In this document: piece after piece, positions 8,466-15,559 of the stretch
Numbering within the stretch: the first letter of the stretch is position 1
Layout of the letters: each line of letters opens with the position of its first letter
Assembly: GCA_031969915.1 (NCBI GenBank)
Contig: DALYJJ010000055.1
Span: forward strand, 1-36,275
Source of the DNA: DALYJJ01 sp031969915
GTDB taxonomy: Bacteria; Acidobacteriota; Terriglobia; Bryobacterales; Bryobacteraceae
Reading direction: 5' to 3'
DNA: 36,275 nt
Notes under the pieces: model-generated
The model's input: only the letters and a program-made list of their open reading frames with translations
Database searches by the model: none
Told to the model about the DNA's origin: nothing
Position numbers and translations under genes: made by a program

Positions 8466-9071
8466 TTACATCTCCGCAATCACGTCGTTCAGTGAGTGTG
8501 AGTGAAGCATCGCCTCTCGGACAGCACGCGCGATCGCTTCGCTGTTGTCGAGAAACGAACGGCTGTCCAACGTCTGGACGGTGACATTTACCGCCGTCGG
8601 CGTGGGCTGCTCCGCTCTCTGGACGCTCTGCTGCATACGCGGACTGCCGGCGTACGAGTAGTCAACGCGTCCCGGGAGGCCAGACTGAGATCTCGAGAAA
8701 CCCGCTTCGATGGCGAGCGATGGCGGCATGAGGAACCGCGGCAAGGGCTCCTCCGCCTTTGGTTTTCCGCCACCGAACAGTCCGCTCAGCAGACCGGTCA
8801 GCGAACGTATGCCGAGCCCGCTGGTGATGTTCTTCAGTAGGCCGCCGGCGAGGGTGCCGTTCCGCGTTCCGGAGGTCGAGCTTCCCGTCAGCAGCCCAGC
8901 GGCAGGAAGCGCAGAACTCACGGACGAGAGTACGCTGGACACTCTGGACGTCGGGCTTCCCCCCGTCAGAACCCGGAGAGCCGTCGCCAAGCCCGCTGCC
9001 GTTCCCGCACCGGGGTCTCTTCGATCTCGCAAGAGCACTCCAAGTAACTCATCCCAACTCGTTCCCGCCAT
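8466..9071 (-). CDS. Short tape-measure-like tail protein
   Basis: 201 residues, encoded exactly where siphoviruses place the tape-measure gene, after the tail chaperone pair and before the distal tail proteins. The middle is Gly/Ser/Leu-rich and hydrophobic (AGGLLKNITSGLG, LTGLLSGLFGGG). The C-terminus, SFLDNSEAIARAVREAML followed by HSLNDVIAEM, matches the conserved C-terminal end I know from phage tape-measure proteins. Full-length tape measures are usually 700-1500 residues and set tail length in proportion; at 201 residues the predicted tail would be very short. Alphaproteobacterial GTAs also have an unusually short tape measure. Good Shine-Dalgarno (AAGGGAGG). It overlaps the frameshifted chaperone product by 23 bp. 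Confidence 0.65.
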   Translation of the reverse strand: MAGTSWDELLGVLLRDRRDPGAGTAAGLATALRVLTGGSPTSRVSSVLSSVSSALPAAGLLTGSSTSGTRNGTLAGGLLKNITSGLGIRSLTGLLSGLFGGGKPKAEEPLPRFLMPPSLAIEAGFSRSQSGLPGRVDYSYAGSPRMQQSVQRAEQPTPTAVNVTVQTLDSRSFLDNSEAIARAVREAMLHSHSLNDVIAEM

Positions 9072-9755
9072 GAGATTGTGCCTCCCTTATCTCGCCTTCT
9101 AGAACCAGGAATGCGTCTGCCATTCCCGCCGGCAGATCATGCCACGCGCTGTTCCGTCCCAGTCCCGTCCACGCTGCGAACGCTTCCAGGTATGTGATGC
9201 TCTCTGGTGAAATCAGCGATACCGGACAGTGGCTGACTGCCACTGCCCCGCCCACCCAAACCACCCGCTCGGCGCCCCGGCGATCCTCGGGGATCCAAAG
9301 GCAGCGGCGCCGTTCCTCCAGCCGGCTCTTCCGGCACGAGTCGCACTTCCAGCCGGCCGGATTGGAGCGTAAGAAGTGGAAGGCGACTCTTAGTTTTTTC
9401 GTTGTTCTTCCGACAGACCGCACTCCGCCTTGATCGCTTCGATCGCCTCGCGAGTGAGACTCTCAGGGCCCCGATCCACCAGCGTAAGTGCCGTTGCAGG
9501 CTCACCGTCGATCTGCAAACCCGCCACTGAGACCAGACCCCAGGAGAGATACAGCCGGTCCACCTCTGCGCTGATCACAGCGGACTCTAACTTGCCTTCC
9601 ACCCGCTCATCCGCGGCGTGAAAGTCCATCTGTAAGCTGAGATCCCGAACCGCTTTGGCTAACTCGATCCGCCGGCCGAGCGACATCCGCCGGACTACCA
9701 ACTGAACACCGGGCACGGCCTTTGAGTGAATCGTTGTTGTGCTTGCGTAGTTCAT
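9049..9755 (-). CDS. Tail assembly chaperone fusion (gpGT-like) made by -1 ribosomal frameshift
   Basis: Predicted 235-residue product: 121 residues of the upstream chaperone (9755-9393), then a -1 slip on A-AAA-AAC and 114 residues in the new frame (9393-9049), joining ...SEEQRKN to LRVAFHFLRSN.... The extension has a CDSCRKSRLEERRRC cysteine motif and a helical C-terminus. In lambda and most long-tailed phages the same layout gives gpG and gpGT, where the T part binds the tail tube protein while G coats the tape measure during assembly. The extension frame has no good independent start, and it ends inside the tape-measure gene start, as in phages. The gene order and a downstream stem-loop support recoding rather than a disrupted gene. 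Confidence 0.8.
9338..9399 (-). promoter_or_regulatory. Programmed -1 frameshift signal: slippery A-AAA-AAC plus stem-loop
   Basis: On the minus strand the heptamer AAAAAAC (9399-9393) lies in the right phase (CGA AAA AAC) directly before the zero-frame TAA (9392-9390). Three bases on, GAGTCGC (9389-9383) can pair with GCGACTC (9344-9338) and, beyond a small bulge, TTCCA (9381-9377) with TGGAA (9351-9347), giving a 7+5 bp stem with a 25-nt loop. If the lowest pairs melt, the spacer reaches the 5-8 nt usual for -1 sites. Confidence 0.8.
9390..9755 (-). CDS. Tail assembly chaperone, unshifted product (gpG-like)
   Basis: 121 residues: MNYASTTTIHSKAVPGVQL with KAVPGVQLVVRRMSLGRRIEL typical of the beta-rich start of tail chaperones, then a helical half (AKAVRDLSLQMDFHAADERVE, REAIEAIKAECGLSEEQRKN). 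It ends at TAA immediately after the slippery sequence. It should be the abundant product, with the frameshifted fusion as the minor one. It follows the tail tube gene by 6 bp. Its role is to keep the tape-measure protein soluble and guide tube polymerisation, and it is expected to be absent from finished particles. Confidence 0.75.
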   Translation of the reverse strand: MNYASTTTIHSKAVPGVQLVVRRMSLGRRIELAKAVRDLSLQMDFHAADERVEGKLESAVISAEVDRLYLSWGLVSVAGLQIDGEPATALTLVDRGPESLTREAIEAIKAECGLSEEQRKN

Positions 9756-9761
9756 GATTCC

Positions 9762-10934
9762 TCACCCGAACGCCACCGAGATCTCATCGTCCACCGAGCC
9801 CTGAGCACGCGACAGGCTGAACTGCCACTGGAGACGGCGGTCGCCGTCGTCGAACTCGGGAACCTCCGGAACGACATTGGCCATGTACACGCCGAACATG
9901 TGACCCGGTTGTTCTCCCAACTGAAGCATCACGCTAACCGGAGATCGCTGCCGCGCCGCCTGGTACAGTTCCTTCGTCGAGTCGCCGCCCTGCTCGTACA
10001 GTGAGAAGCGAATGCCCACGGTCCGCTGGCCGGGTACGATGCATCGCGGTCCCTCGAACCCGAACTCGTGTGAGCGCAGGTCGACATCGTTGTGGACCGT
10101 AATCTCCGCCGCCGTGAGCGTGTAGTGGCGGGTGGGCGCGCCGCCAAGCCAGGCTTGTCCGAGGCTCCCCGGAATCAATGAGTACTCTGCTTGGCCGAGC
10201 GCGGGCTCCGTCGGAAAGGAAGTGAGCCCGCCCTGGCCGCTCTCGAAGCTGGAACTGTCGATGACGTCCTTCGCCGGCCCGGAAAACTCGAATTCATGAA
10301 AGTCGGAGTTCACTTTGATCCGCATCTGATCCAGAGCGCATCCCGAAAGAACGCGTTGGACTGCGGCCCCCGGGCTCCAGCAGTCGTACACCGAAACGCC
10401 CTTAAGGCCGCTTCCAGGCCGGTAGGTCATGGTTGTCGAGAAGGGCGAGCCGGGAGTCGGCAGAACCGTCAGCGGCGCGTTCAGGTTCACCGTCCGGGCA
10501 TCGACAACGGTCGACACGAAGCGAATCTCCCCGCCGAACGCCACAGCCTGGCCCGCACCGAGTCCGTGCGGCGCAACGAAAGTCACCGTCCTGCCATCCG
10601 CGCTCGACTCCACTGTGCCGCCCGTCCAACGCGCCCCCGGGCCTCCGAGCACCCCTTCCATGAGCGGCCCGTGTACGGGGTCCGACTGTTGATCGGTCCA
10701 GGCCGTCATGTAGGTCTTGAGTTCGAAGGCAGTTTCTTTCCGCAGCCCGGCCGGTAGCCCTGGAAACGTTCTGCTTCCCGTCTTGTCGCGCCGCTCCACT
10801 TTCTGAACGCGCTGTTGCGCCGCCAGCCGGACCGCCGGGATCCGGTTCGCCGCGGTTACCGTAGCCACGGCGCCATATTGGCCTTCCAGGGCAACGTAGA
10901 ACCGATTGTCGTTTGATGAAATGTAACAAGGCAT
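9762..10934 (-). CDS. Major tail tube protein
   Basis: 390 residues, beta-rich. Begins MPCYISSNDNRFYVALEGQYG, a start typical of tail tube proteins, contains an inserted immunoglobulin-like stretch (about 100-160, GGTVESSADGRTVTFVAPHG), and ends with a strand-rich half (RIKVNSDFHEFEFSGPAKD, TVGIRFSLYEQGGDSTKELY, DDGDRRLQWQFSLSRAQG). Position just upstream of the chaperone gene is that of lambda gpV. It should polymerise into the hollow tube of the tail. It is larger than lambda gpV, with room for one or two surface domains. No sheath gene is present in the module, so the tail is non-contractile. Function from gene order and general sequence character. Confidence 0.75.
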   Translation of the reverse strand: MPCYISSNDNRFYVALEGQYGAVATVTAANRIPAVRLAAQQRVQKVERRDKTGSRTFPGLPAGLRKETAFELKTYMTAWTDQQSDPVHGPLMEGVLGGPGARWTGGTVESSADGRTVTFVAPHGLGAGQAVAFGGEIRFVSTVVDARTVNLNAPLTVLPTPGSPFSTTMTYRPGSGLKGVSVYDCWSPGAAVQRVLSGCALDQMRIKVNSDFHEFEFSGPAKDVIDSSSFESGQGGLTSFPTEPALGQAEYSLIPGSLGQAWLGGAPTRHYTLTAAEITVHNDVDLRSHEFGFEGPRCIVPGQRTVGIRFSLYEQGGDSTKELYQAARQRSPVSVMLQLGEQPGHMFGVYMANVVPEVPEFDDGDRRLQWQFSLSRAQGSVDDEISVAFG

Positions 10935-10942
10935 CGTTGGTC

Positions 10943-11440
10943 CTATTGAATGCTCACATCTACTTCACACTGCACCTTTGCTACCTGAATGAAGTTGCGG
11001 CCGCCTGGCTTCACGCCGCCTACCTGGATTTCGTAGGCTCCCGTGAAGTACAGCCCGTTTCCCCAGTCTCCTCTCGTCCGGCTCAGCACGCTGGTTATTG
11101 CTTCCAGGTACATTTGTAAGTCCCGCTCAAGCGGTGCCAAGTGCTCGTGAGAGATCCGTAGCTCCGCCACCACTCGCACTGTGCCGGAGAAGGTTCGAAA
11201 CTTCTCCCGCATCTGGTTCTCGATGCGGTCGGTGTAGACGTAGACTACCGGGTACTTGACTTTGCTACTGCGCTCAGCCGTCTCCACCGTGACGTTCTGC
11301 GCAACCACCTGCTCGGCGTCAATCGGAGAAAGCGAAATCCCTGTCTCCGCCGCCAGTGCCGCGATCTCCCCGCTGACGCCCGCGGCGCCGCTGAGCAGCG
11401 CCGCCATCTTGTCTCTTGCGATGCTTCCGATGCGAGCCAT
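10943..11440 (-). CDS. Tail completion/terminator-like protein
   Basis: 165 residues: a helical N-terminus (IGSIARDKMAALLSGAAGVSGEIAALAAETG), then an alpha/beta part with YPVVYVYTDRIENQMREKFRTFSGTVRVVAELRISH and helix PLERDLQMYLEAITSVLSRTRG, ending in strands GRNFIQVAKVQCEVDVSIQ. Size, fold pattern and location between the head-tail adaptor and the tail tube gene fit tail terminator proteins (lambda gpU-like), which stop tube growth and dock the tail to the head. It abuts the upstream gene (1-bp gap) and is followed 8 bp later by the tail tube gene. No single diagnostic motif, so the call rests on gene order. Confidence 0.6.
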   Translation of the reverse strand: MARIGSIARDKMAALLSGAAGVSGEIAALAAETGISLSPIDAEQVVAQNVTVETAERSSKVKYPVVYVYTDRIENQMREKFRTFSGTVRVVAELRISHEHLAPLERDLQMYLEAITSVLSRTRGDWGNGLYFTGAYEIQVGGVKPGGRNFIQVAKVQCEVDVSIQ

Positions 11441-11441
11441 G

Positions 11442-12206
11442 TTAGCCTCGTCGAAGGGAACGGCCCGGGCGGATGAAGTACTCCGCTATCTGTCCGTTGG
11501 TCGGTTTCGGTCCACGAATCACACCCACGATGGGAAGCGTCCAGCTCTCGCTCGCTTCGATGGGCAGCATGTTCTGCCGTCCGATCGTGCTCTCCGTATT
11601 GCCGGCGTAGACGTTCCAATGCGTCGCGATTGCCGGGCGGTTCTGCGGTTCAACTTGGAGCGAATGAAACTCGTTCGCCAACACCGCAACTACCGGGCTC
11701 GGCCGGCCCTCGCCCCCCAGATCGTTGAGCCACGTAACTTGAATGAAGTAACCCGTCGGCTCCATCGACCCCGGCGTTACTGCAACGACGGCTGCGTCGG
11801 CTTGCTGCACTGGTGTATTCACCATCCCCAGACCCGTCTCGAAGAGCAGACGAGCTGCGCTTTGATCGAGCCGGGTGAATTCCTTCCACCGGCCCAGATA
11901 GCGGTCGTTGAGCTGACTGTGATACACGTCGCGGTAGATCGTCGACAGGGTGCGCAGGCAGAGCCATTGGCGCAGCGGCTCCGTCACAACCAGCCCTTCC
12001 AGGCTGATCATGTCCGGGCCGTAGATCTCTTCCCCGCCTCGCTCCCGCGCCAGGAAGGCCTGGAGCTCGACGGCCACCTCTTTCTCTGCAAGCGCTAGCT
12101 TCGCGGGCAGGTCCACGCCTTCAATGCTGGCGAGCTCGAGAATGTGCGAATCGTAGATCCGGAGGTCCTCCGGTGTAGAAATGGTCCCGTCCGTGAATAG
12201 CGCCAT
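11442..12206 (-). CDS. Head-tail connector/adaptor with C-terminal beta domain
   Basis: 254 residues. Residues 1-135 are mainly helical (PEDLRIYDSHILELASIEG, KLALAEKEVAVELQAFLAR, PLRQWLCLRTLSTIYRDVYH, GRWKEFTRLDQSAARLLFETG), the character of head-completion adaptor proteins that sit under the portal. The C-terminal half is a fibronectin-III-like module (YFIQVTWLNDLGGEGRPSP, THWNVYAGNTESTIG, SWTLPIVGVIRGPKPTNGQ). A similar module occurs in the tail-tip protein of the same cluster, suggesting particle decoration. Start supported by AGGGGAG just upstream. It lies between a small gene of unknown role and the tail terminator-like gene. Confidence 0.6.
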   Translation of the reverse strand: MALFTDGTISTPEDLRIYDSHILELASIEGVDLPAKLALAEKEVAVELQAFLARERGGEEIYGPDMISLEGLVVTEPLRQWLCLRTLSTIYRDVYHSQLNDRYLGRWKEFTRLDQSAARLLFETGLGMVNTPVQQADAAVVAVTPGSMEPTGYFIQVTWLNDLGGEGRPSPVVAVLANEFHSLQVEPQNRPAIATHWNVYAGNTESTIGRQNMLPIEASESWTLPIVGVIRGPKPTNGQIAEYFIRPGRSLRRG

Positions 12207-12218
12207 CGGCTCCCCTTT

Positions 12219-12545
12219 CTATGACTTCGACGGCTTCAACGCCTGGCGCAACGCCCGCAGTTCCGACTCCGGCAGCACGGCCAACTGCGTCTTGGCCACA
12301 AGCGCTTGCTGCTCGGCTCGTTGGAAATCGGAGGCCATCCGGCTACGGTGCTCCTCGGCCTCATGACTGGTGGCCAGACGGGCTCTTCCTTCAGCCACCA
12401 GCTTGGCTCCGATCTGCTTTGATACCTCCCGCTTCACGTCCGGCTTCCCGCCGTCGGCCGTGGCGAGGCTAACCACGACAATTTCGTCTTCCGTTACCGA
12501 CGCTTCGATCTCGCGAATCCGTTGGTAGTAATCTCGCATGTCCAT
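12219..12545 (-). CDS. Small helical phage protein of unknown function
   Basis: 108 residues, mostly charged helix: MRDYYQRIREIEASVTEDEI, an alternating VVVSLATADGGKPDVKREVS segment, then EGRARLATSHEAEEHRSRM and DFQRAEQQALVAKTQLAVL likely to form a coiled coil. I do not recognise the family. It sits between the coat gene and the connector gene, where phages often encode head decoration or connector accessory proteins. Good ribosome-binding site (GGAGGGA) about 5 nt before the ATG at 12545. Separated from the coat gene by 67 bp that carry a hairpin. Confidence 0.6.
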   Translation of the reverse strand: MDMRDYYQRIREIEASVTEDEIVVVSLATADGGKPDVKREVSKQIGAKLVAEGRARLATSHEAEEHRSRMASDFQRAEQQALVAKTQLAVLPESELRALRQALKPSKS

Positions 12546-12569
12546 ATCGTTCCCTCCGCAGAAAATGAT

Positions 12570-12594
12570 GGGGCCAAGTGTTTCACCCGGCCCC
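12570..12594 (-). terminator. Hairpin after coat gene, possible attenuator
   Basis: Between the coat stop (12613) and the next gene. GGGGCC at 12570-12575 pairs with GGCCCC at 12589-12594 around a 13-nt loop; on the minus strand the stem is followed by ATCATTTTC rather than a full T run. It may lower read-through or protect the coat mRNA, raising coat expression relative to downstream tail genes. Confidence 0.4.
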
Positions 12595-12612
12595 GTTGCT
12601 TACCTCACCGGA

Positions 12613-13524
12613 CTAGCTGAAGACTTCGACGCCGAAGTTGTTCTTCAGAACCGCGCATCCGTACAGCACGTCCACGGTGAACTGCTGAGCCAGCGTGTTC
12701 GGCTGGTAGCTCATCACCACTCGCATCCCGAAGTTGCCCATCTCGGCGTACTCCGCGATCGCACCCGTGCCCGGCAGGGGCTGCGGCAGCCGCCGAACCA
12801 CGAGGCCGATCGCATTCTTCGAGAACGCCAGGTTGTGGCGCGTCACCGGGGCGCTGCCCGTTTTGGCCACAAACTGCGACCGGAACACGAAGAAGTCCTT
12901 GATCTTGCCGACCGAGCCGTTCACCAGCGCCCGCAGACCGGCGTCGCCCGCGGTGCTGTACTCGCTGAAGCGCGGAATCTGGCGCAGTTGCGAGTAAGTC
13001 GGACCGTCCACAACCAGGTACTTGTTGTGGCTCGCCGGAACCTTCGCCTGGAACAGCACCGTCTCCGCGTTGTCCACCGCGGCCTCCGTGATCGCCGCGC
13101 CGCCCGTGCCCAGAGGCAGGTTCGCCGTGAACTGCGAGTACAGACCGAGCAAGTCCGTCTCGATCTTCTCGGCCAGCGCGATCACCGCCGGCTGCAGGTA
13201 CAGCTTCAGAAGGTCCGGCACCGCCAGAACCTTGGTCACGTCGGGGATCTGGAAGGTCGCTTCGGCATGCGTGTTAAGCACGATCTGCGCCGTCTGCACG
13301 TTCGGGTTTTGCGTGATCACCGCGCCACCCTCGGCGATGTTGTAGGCCACCAGCGTCGGCGGGATCGGCACGTTCACCGTGTCGCCCGCTTGCGCCAGAG
13401 CCGGTTCGTAGTCGCGGTTCACCAGGTTGCCCATAACCAGGTTGCCCATCAGCGCCGGCAGTGCATCCGCCGCCACGAGCTTCACGATCGCGTTTGCCAA
13501 GTTCGAAGAAGTAATTGCTGGCAT
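12613..13524 (-). CDS. Major capsid (coat) protein, P22 coat-like
   Basis: 303 residues. MPAITSSNLANAIVKLVAAD, then LVNRDYEPALAQAGDTVNVPIPPTL, VQTAQIVLNTHAEATFQIPD and PAVIALAEKIETDLLGLYS follow the pattern of the P22-type coat family, a HK97-fold variant: early NRDYE...GDTV strand region, then the long spine helix. Later EYAEMGNFGMRVVMSYQP and the closing TVDVLYGCAVLKNNFGVEVF complete the fold. The preceding gene encodes a separate scaffold, and no prohead protease is present, as for P22-like systems. Strong AGGAG before the ATG at 13524. Would assemble the icosahedral shell. Confidence 0.85.
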   Translation of the reverse strand: MPAITSSNLANAIVKLVAADALPALMGNLVMGNLVNRDYEPALAQAGDTVNVPIPPTLVAYNIAEGGAVITQNPNVQTAQIVLNTHAEATFQIPDVTKVLAVPDLLKLYLQPAVIALAEKIETDLLGLYSQFTANLPLGTGGAAITEAAVDNAETVLFQAKVPASHNKYLVVDGPTYSQLRQIPRFSEYSTAGDAGLRALVNGSVGKIKDFFVFRSQFVAKTGSAPVTRHNLAFSKNAIGLVVRRLPQPLPGTGAIAEYAEMGNFGMRVVMSYQPNTLAQQFTVDVLYGCAVLKNNFGVEVFS

Positions 13525-13573
13525 TGTTCTCCTGTCTTTCTCTGTTTGTTCTTGATTTCAGCTTTGTGGACCA

Positions 13574-14146
13574 CTACGCGCCGCGAAGCGTCAGCGAAGC
13601 GACGTGCGCGATTTCTTGACGCACCCGCTCTCTGTCCTCCGCGCTCATGTCCGGCCTGATCTTGTCGAGGTCGATTCCGCCCCCTGCCGGCGCCTGGCGC
13701 TTCCCGCCGGCGATGCCGCTGCCGCCCGTGATCCGCGCCGGCAACAGTTCGGGATTCTCACTCACGAAGTCCTTGAGATACTCCGTTACGGGGACTTCGC
13801 CTTGTCTCGAGCGTGCGATCAACTTGCCGTCGTCGCTTCGCGTGATATCATCGCGAACCGCCCGGTAAGCCAACTCCACCTTGCTCACACCCAAGCGCTG
13901 CAGTTCGCTCCGGATCTGCGCGCTCCGGTCCGCCTCCTCGGCCATCCGCCGGCTCGACGTTGCTTCCTCAATGAGCTCGTTCACCCGGCGCTCGAGTTGC
14001 TCGCGCCGCCGGCGCTCTTCAAGGAGTTCCGCCTTGTATGCCGGTTCAGCCTTGGACTGCTCCGTCTTTACGAACTCCTGGATCACCTGGCGGATCACCG
14101 AAGATACATCGCTCGACGAACTGGATTCCTGCTTCGTTTCGTCCAT
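13574..14146 (-). CDS. Capsid scaffolding protein
   Basis: 190 residues, acidic and strongly helical. Residues 20-80 (VIQEFVKTEQSKAEPAYKAE, LEERRRREQLERRVNELIEE) form a likely coiled coil. The C-terminal part has a Gly-rich hinge (RITGGSGIAGGKRQAPAGGG) and a final basic helix (DRERVRQEIAHVASLTLRGA), the usual coat-binding end of phage scaffolds. Location between portal and coat genes is the standard place. Strong GGAGGAGG ribosome-binding site overlaps the end of the portal gene region. It should direct procapsid assembly and exit before DNA packaging; no protease fused or adjacent. Confidence 0.75.
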   Translation of the reverse strand: MDETKQESSSSSDVSSVIRQVIQEFVKTEQSKAEPAYKAELLEERRRREQLERRVNELIEEATSSRRMAEEADRSAQIRSELQRLGVSKVELAYRAVRDDITRSDDGKLIARSRQGEVPVTEYLKDFVSENPELLPARITGGSGIAGGKRQAPAGGGIDLDKIRPDMSAEDRERVRQEIAHVASLTLRGA

Positions 14147-14155
14147 TCCTCCTCC

Positions 14156-15544
14156 TTACTCCTGACTTCTGCACCATGCGTCGATTTCCTGGACAACGCG
14201 GTCTTTTACTTCCTGCCGAACGTCGCACAGGTACTTCAACGCAAGCTTGTTCAGGATCTGCTTCCGCAAGGTCGCTGACCCGATGTTCAAGAACAACAGG
14301 CGCTCGGCATCGCTGAGCTCGCTCGAAAAGTCGCCGATATCGAACTCATCGAGCCCCGACACGTCGATGGACAACGCGTCCTCCCGCGCGGTGCCGATCG
14401 CCCGCAGTACCCGCTTCATGCAGTCCTTGACCGCGTCGCCGTACGCCCGCAGCACCTCCTGCGTGATCGCGTAGTCTCTCTGCTTACTCAATCCGCTCTG
14501 TGAAGCGCCGCTCGAGAGCGGCCCGCCGGCCTGCACCATCAGGAAGCACGTGCGGTAGATCTCGTCTTTGAGCCGGTTCAGGTTGTCCACCGCAACTTGG
14601 AATACATGTCCTTCCGGTTCCGTCCAGCCGAACCTGTCTTCGGGCGCCAGTTGGATGTAATATGACTCGCCAAGAACCTGGTGAAACGGCCGGTCCGAGT
14701 AAACCACCGGCATCGAGAAAAGTCCCATCGTGAGTGCCCACGACAGCGCGTTTGACTTATTCATGTGCTCCAGCTGAAGGAGGCCCGCCTTGTTCATCAG
14801 CCAAAGCCCGTCGGTCACTTTGAGCTCAAATACCGGGACCCTTCGCTGGCGGGCGAGCCCGTGAAGCCCTTTCGCCACAAGCTCCGGCTCTTGGTCTTTC
14901 TCGTTCGCCCTCGCTCGGTACACTGCGTAGGTCGTCCGGTCGTAGTAGACCCACCGCTGCTCCAGAACGTGTTCCTCGCCGGCGCTGTCCGCGCGCAGCC
15001 TCTGCGTTCGGAAAACTGCCCATTCGAGATTCCCGCGCTGGTCGTGGCTCCAGTTGATGAGGTCCTCAGCCGTGTATGCCGCCAGGTAGGCCCGCGACGC
15101 GCCGTAGTGATCCTCCTCCGCGCGGCTCATGAAGTGCTGCTCCAGCCGCGGGAAGTCCACAACGATGTAGCTGGCTCCTCCCACCAATGTCTCCACTAAC
15201 TGTTGGCGGAAAAAGTCGCTGATCGTTGTTCCCTTTAGATCGCAGTCTTCCGCAAACTCGTTGTAGAAAGAGCGGCTCGCTTCCTGGACCCCTTCCAGGA
15301 TCACCATCGGCTCGCGCCGGAACAGAGTCGCGGAGTACCAGTCGATGATCGATCCGACGTAATTCTCATAGAAGAACCGGTTGACCCGCTCCTGATAGAC
15401 CGTGCCGGGCTCTTTTTGTCGCGGCAGCAGATACTGCGATACTTCCGCGCGCAGCGCCTCTCCGCCTTGATACAGAAGCCGGTACTTCTGCAGCGTTGCC
15501 TTCTTGGAGACGTACTCCGGGTGTTCTGTCTGTATGTTCGCCAT
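14156..15544 (-). CDS. Portal protein (DUF4055-like)
   Basis: 462 residues. The N-terminal EHPEYVSKKATLQKYRLLYQ and VNRFFYENYVGSIIDWYSATLFRREPMV are typical of DUF4055-type portal proteins. Central segments PVFELKVTDGLWLMNKAGLLQLEHMNKSNALSWA and a later helical run (LNRLKDEIYRTCFLMVQAGG, SGLSKQRDYAITQEVLRAYG) match the clip, stem and crown helices of portals. It would form the dodecameric DNA channel at one capsid vertex, binding the terminase motor during packaging and the connector later. It lies 15 bp after the large terminase gene and 9 bp before the scaffold gene. Full length and uninterrupted. Confidence 0.85.
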   Translation of the reverse strand: MANIQTEHPEYVSKKATLQKYRLLYQGGEALRAEVSQYLLPRQKEPGTVYQERVNRFFYENYVGSIIDWYSATLFRREPMVILEGVQEASRSFYNEFAEDCDLKGTTISDFFRQQLVETLVGGASYIVVDFPRLEQHFMSRAEEDHYGASRAYLAAYTAEDLINWSHDQRGNLEWAVFRTQRLRADSAGEEHVLEQRWVYYDRTTYAVYRARANEKDQEPELVAKGLHGLARQRRVPVFELKVTDGLWLMNKAGLLQLEHMNKSNALSWALTMGLFSMPVVYSDRPFHQVLGESYYIQLAPEDRFGWTEPEGHVFQVAVDNLNRLKDEIYRTCFLMVQAGGPLSSGASQSGLSKQRDYAITQEVLRAYGDAVKDCMKRVLRAIGTAREDALSIDVSGLDEFDIGDFSSELSDAERLLFLNIGSATLRKQILNKLALKYLCDVRQEVKDRVVQEIDAWCRSQE

Positions 15545-15559
15545 AGCTCGTCGTCTTTC

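Noticed and set aside
9137..9505. Third-frame open reading frame across the chaperone frameshift site
   Set aside because: Composition is Arg/Gly/Ser-rich and without recognisable motifs; the -1 frame fusion explains the region better.
12219..12545. Prohead protease or decoration protein for the gene after the coat
   Set aside because: No catalytic motif and too short for a protease; a decoration role is possible but nothing in the sequence shows it.
12538..13659. 373-codon frame antisense to the coat gene
   Set aside because: Arg/His/Val-rich shadow without motifs; the minus-strand coat protein and its ribosome-binding site are convincing.
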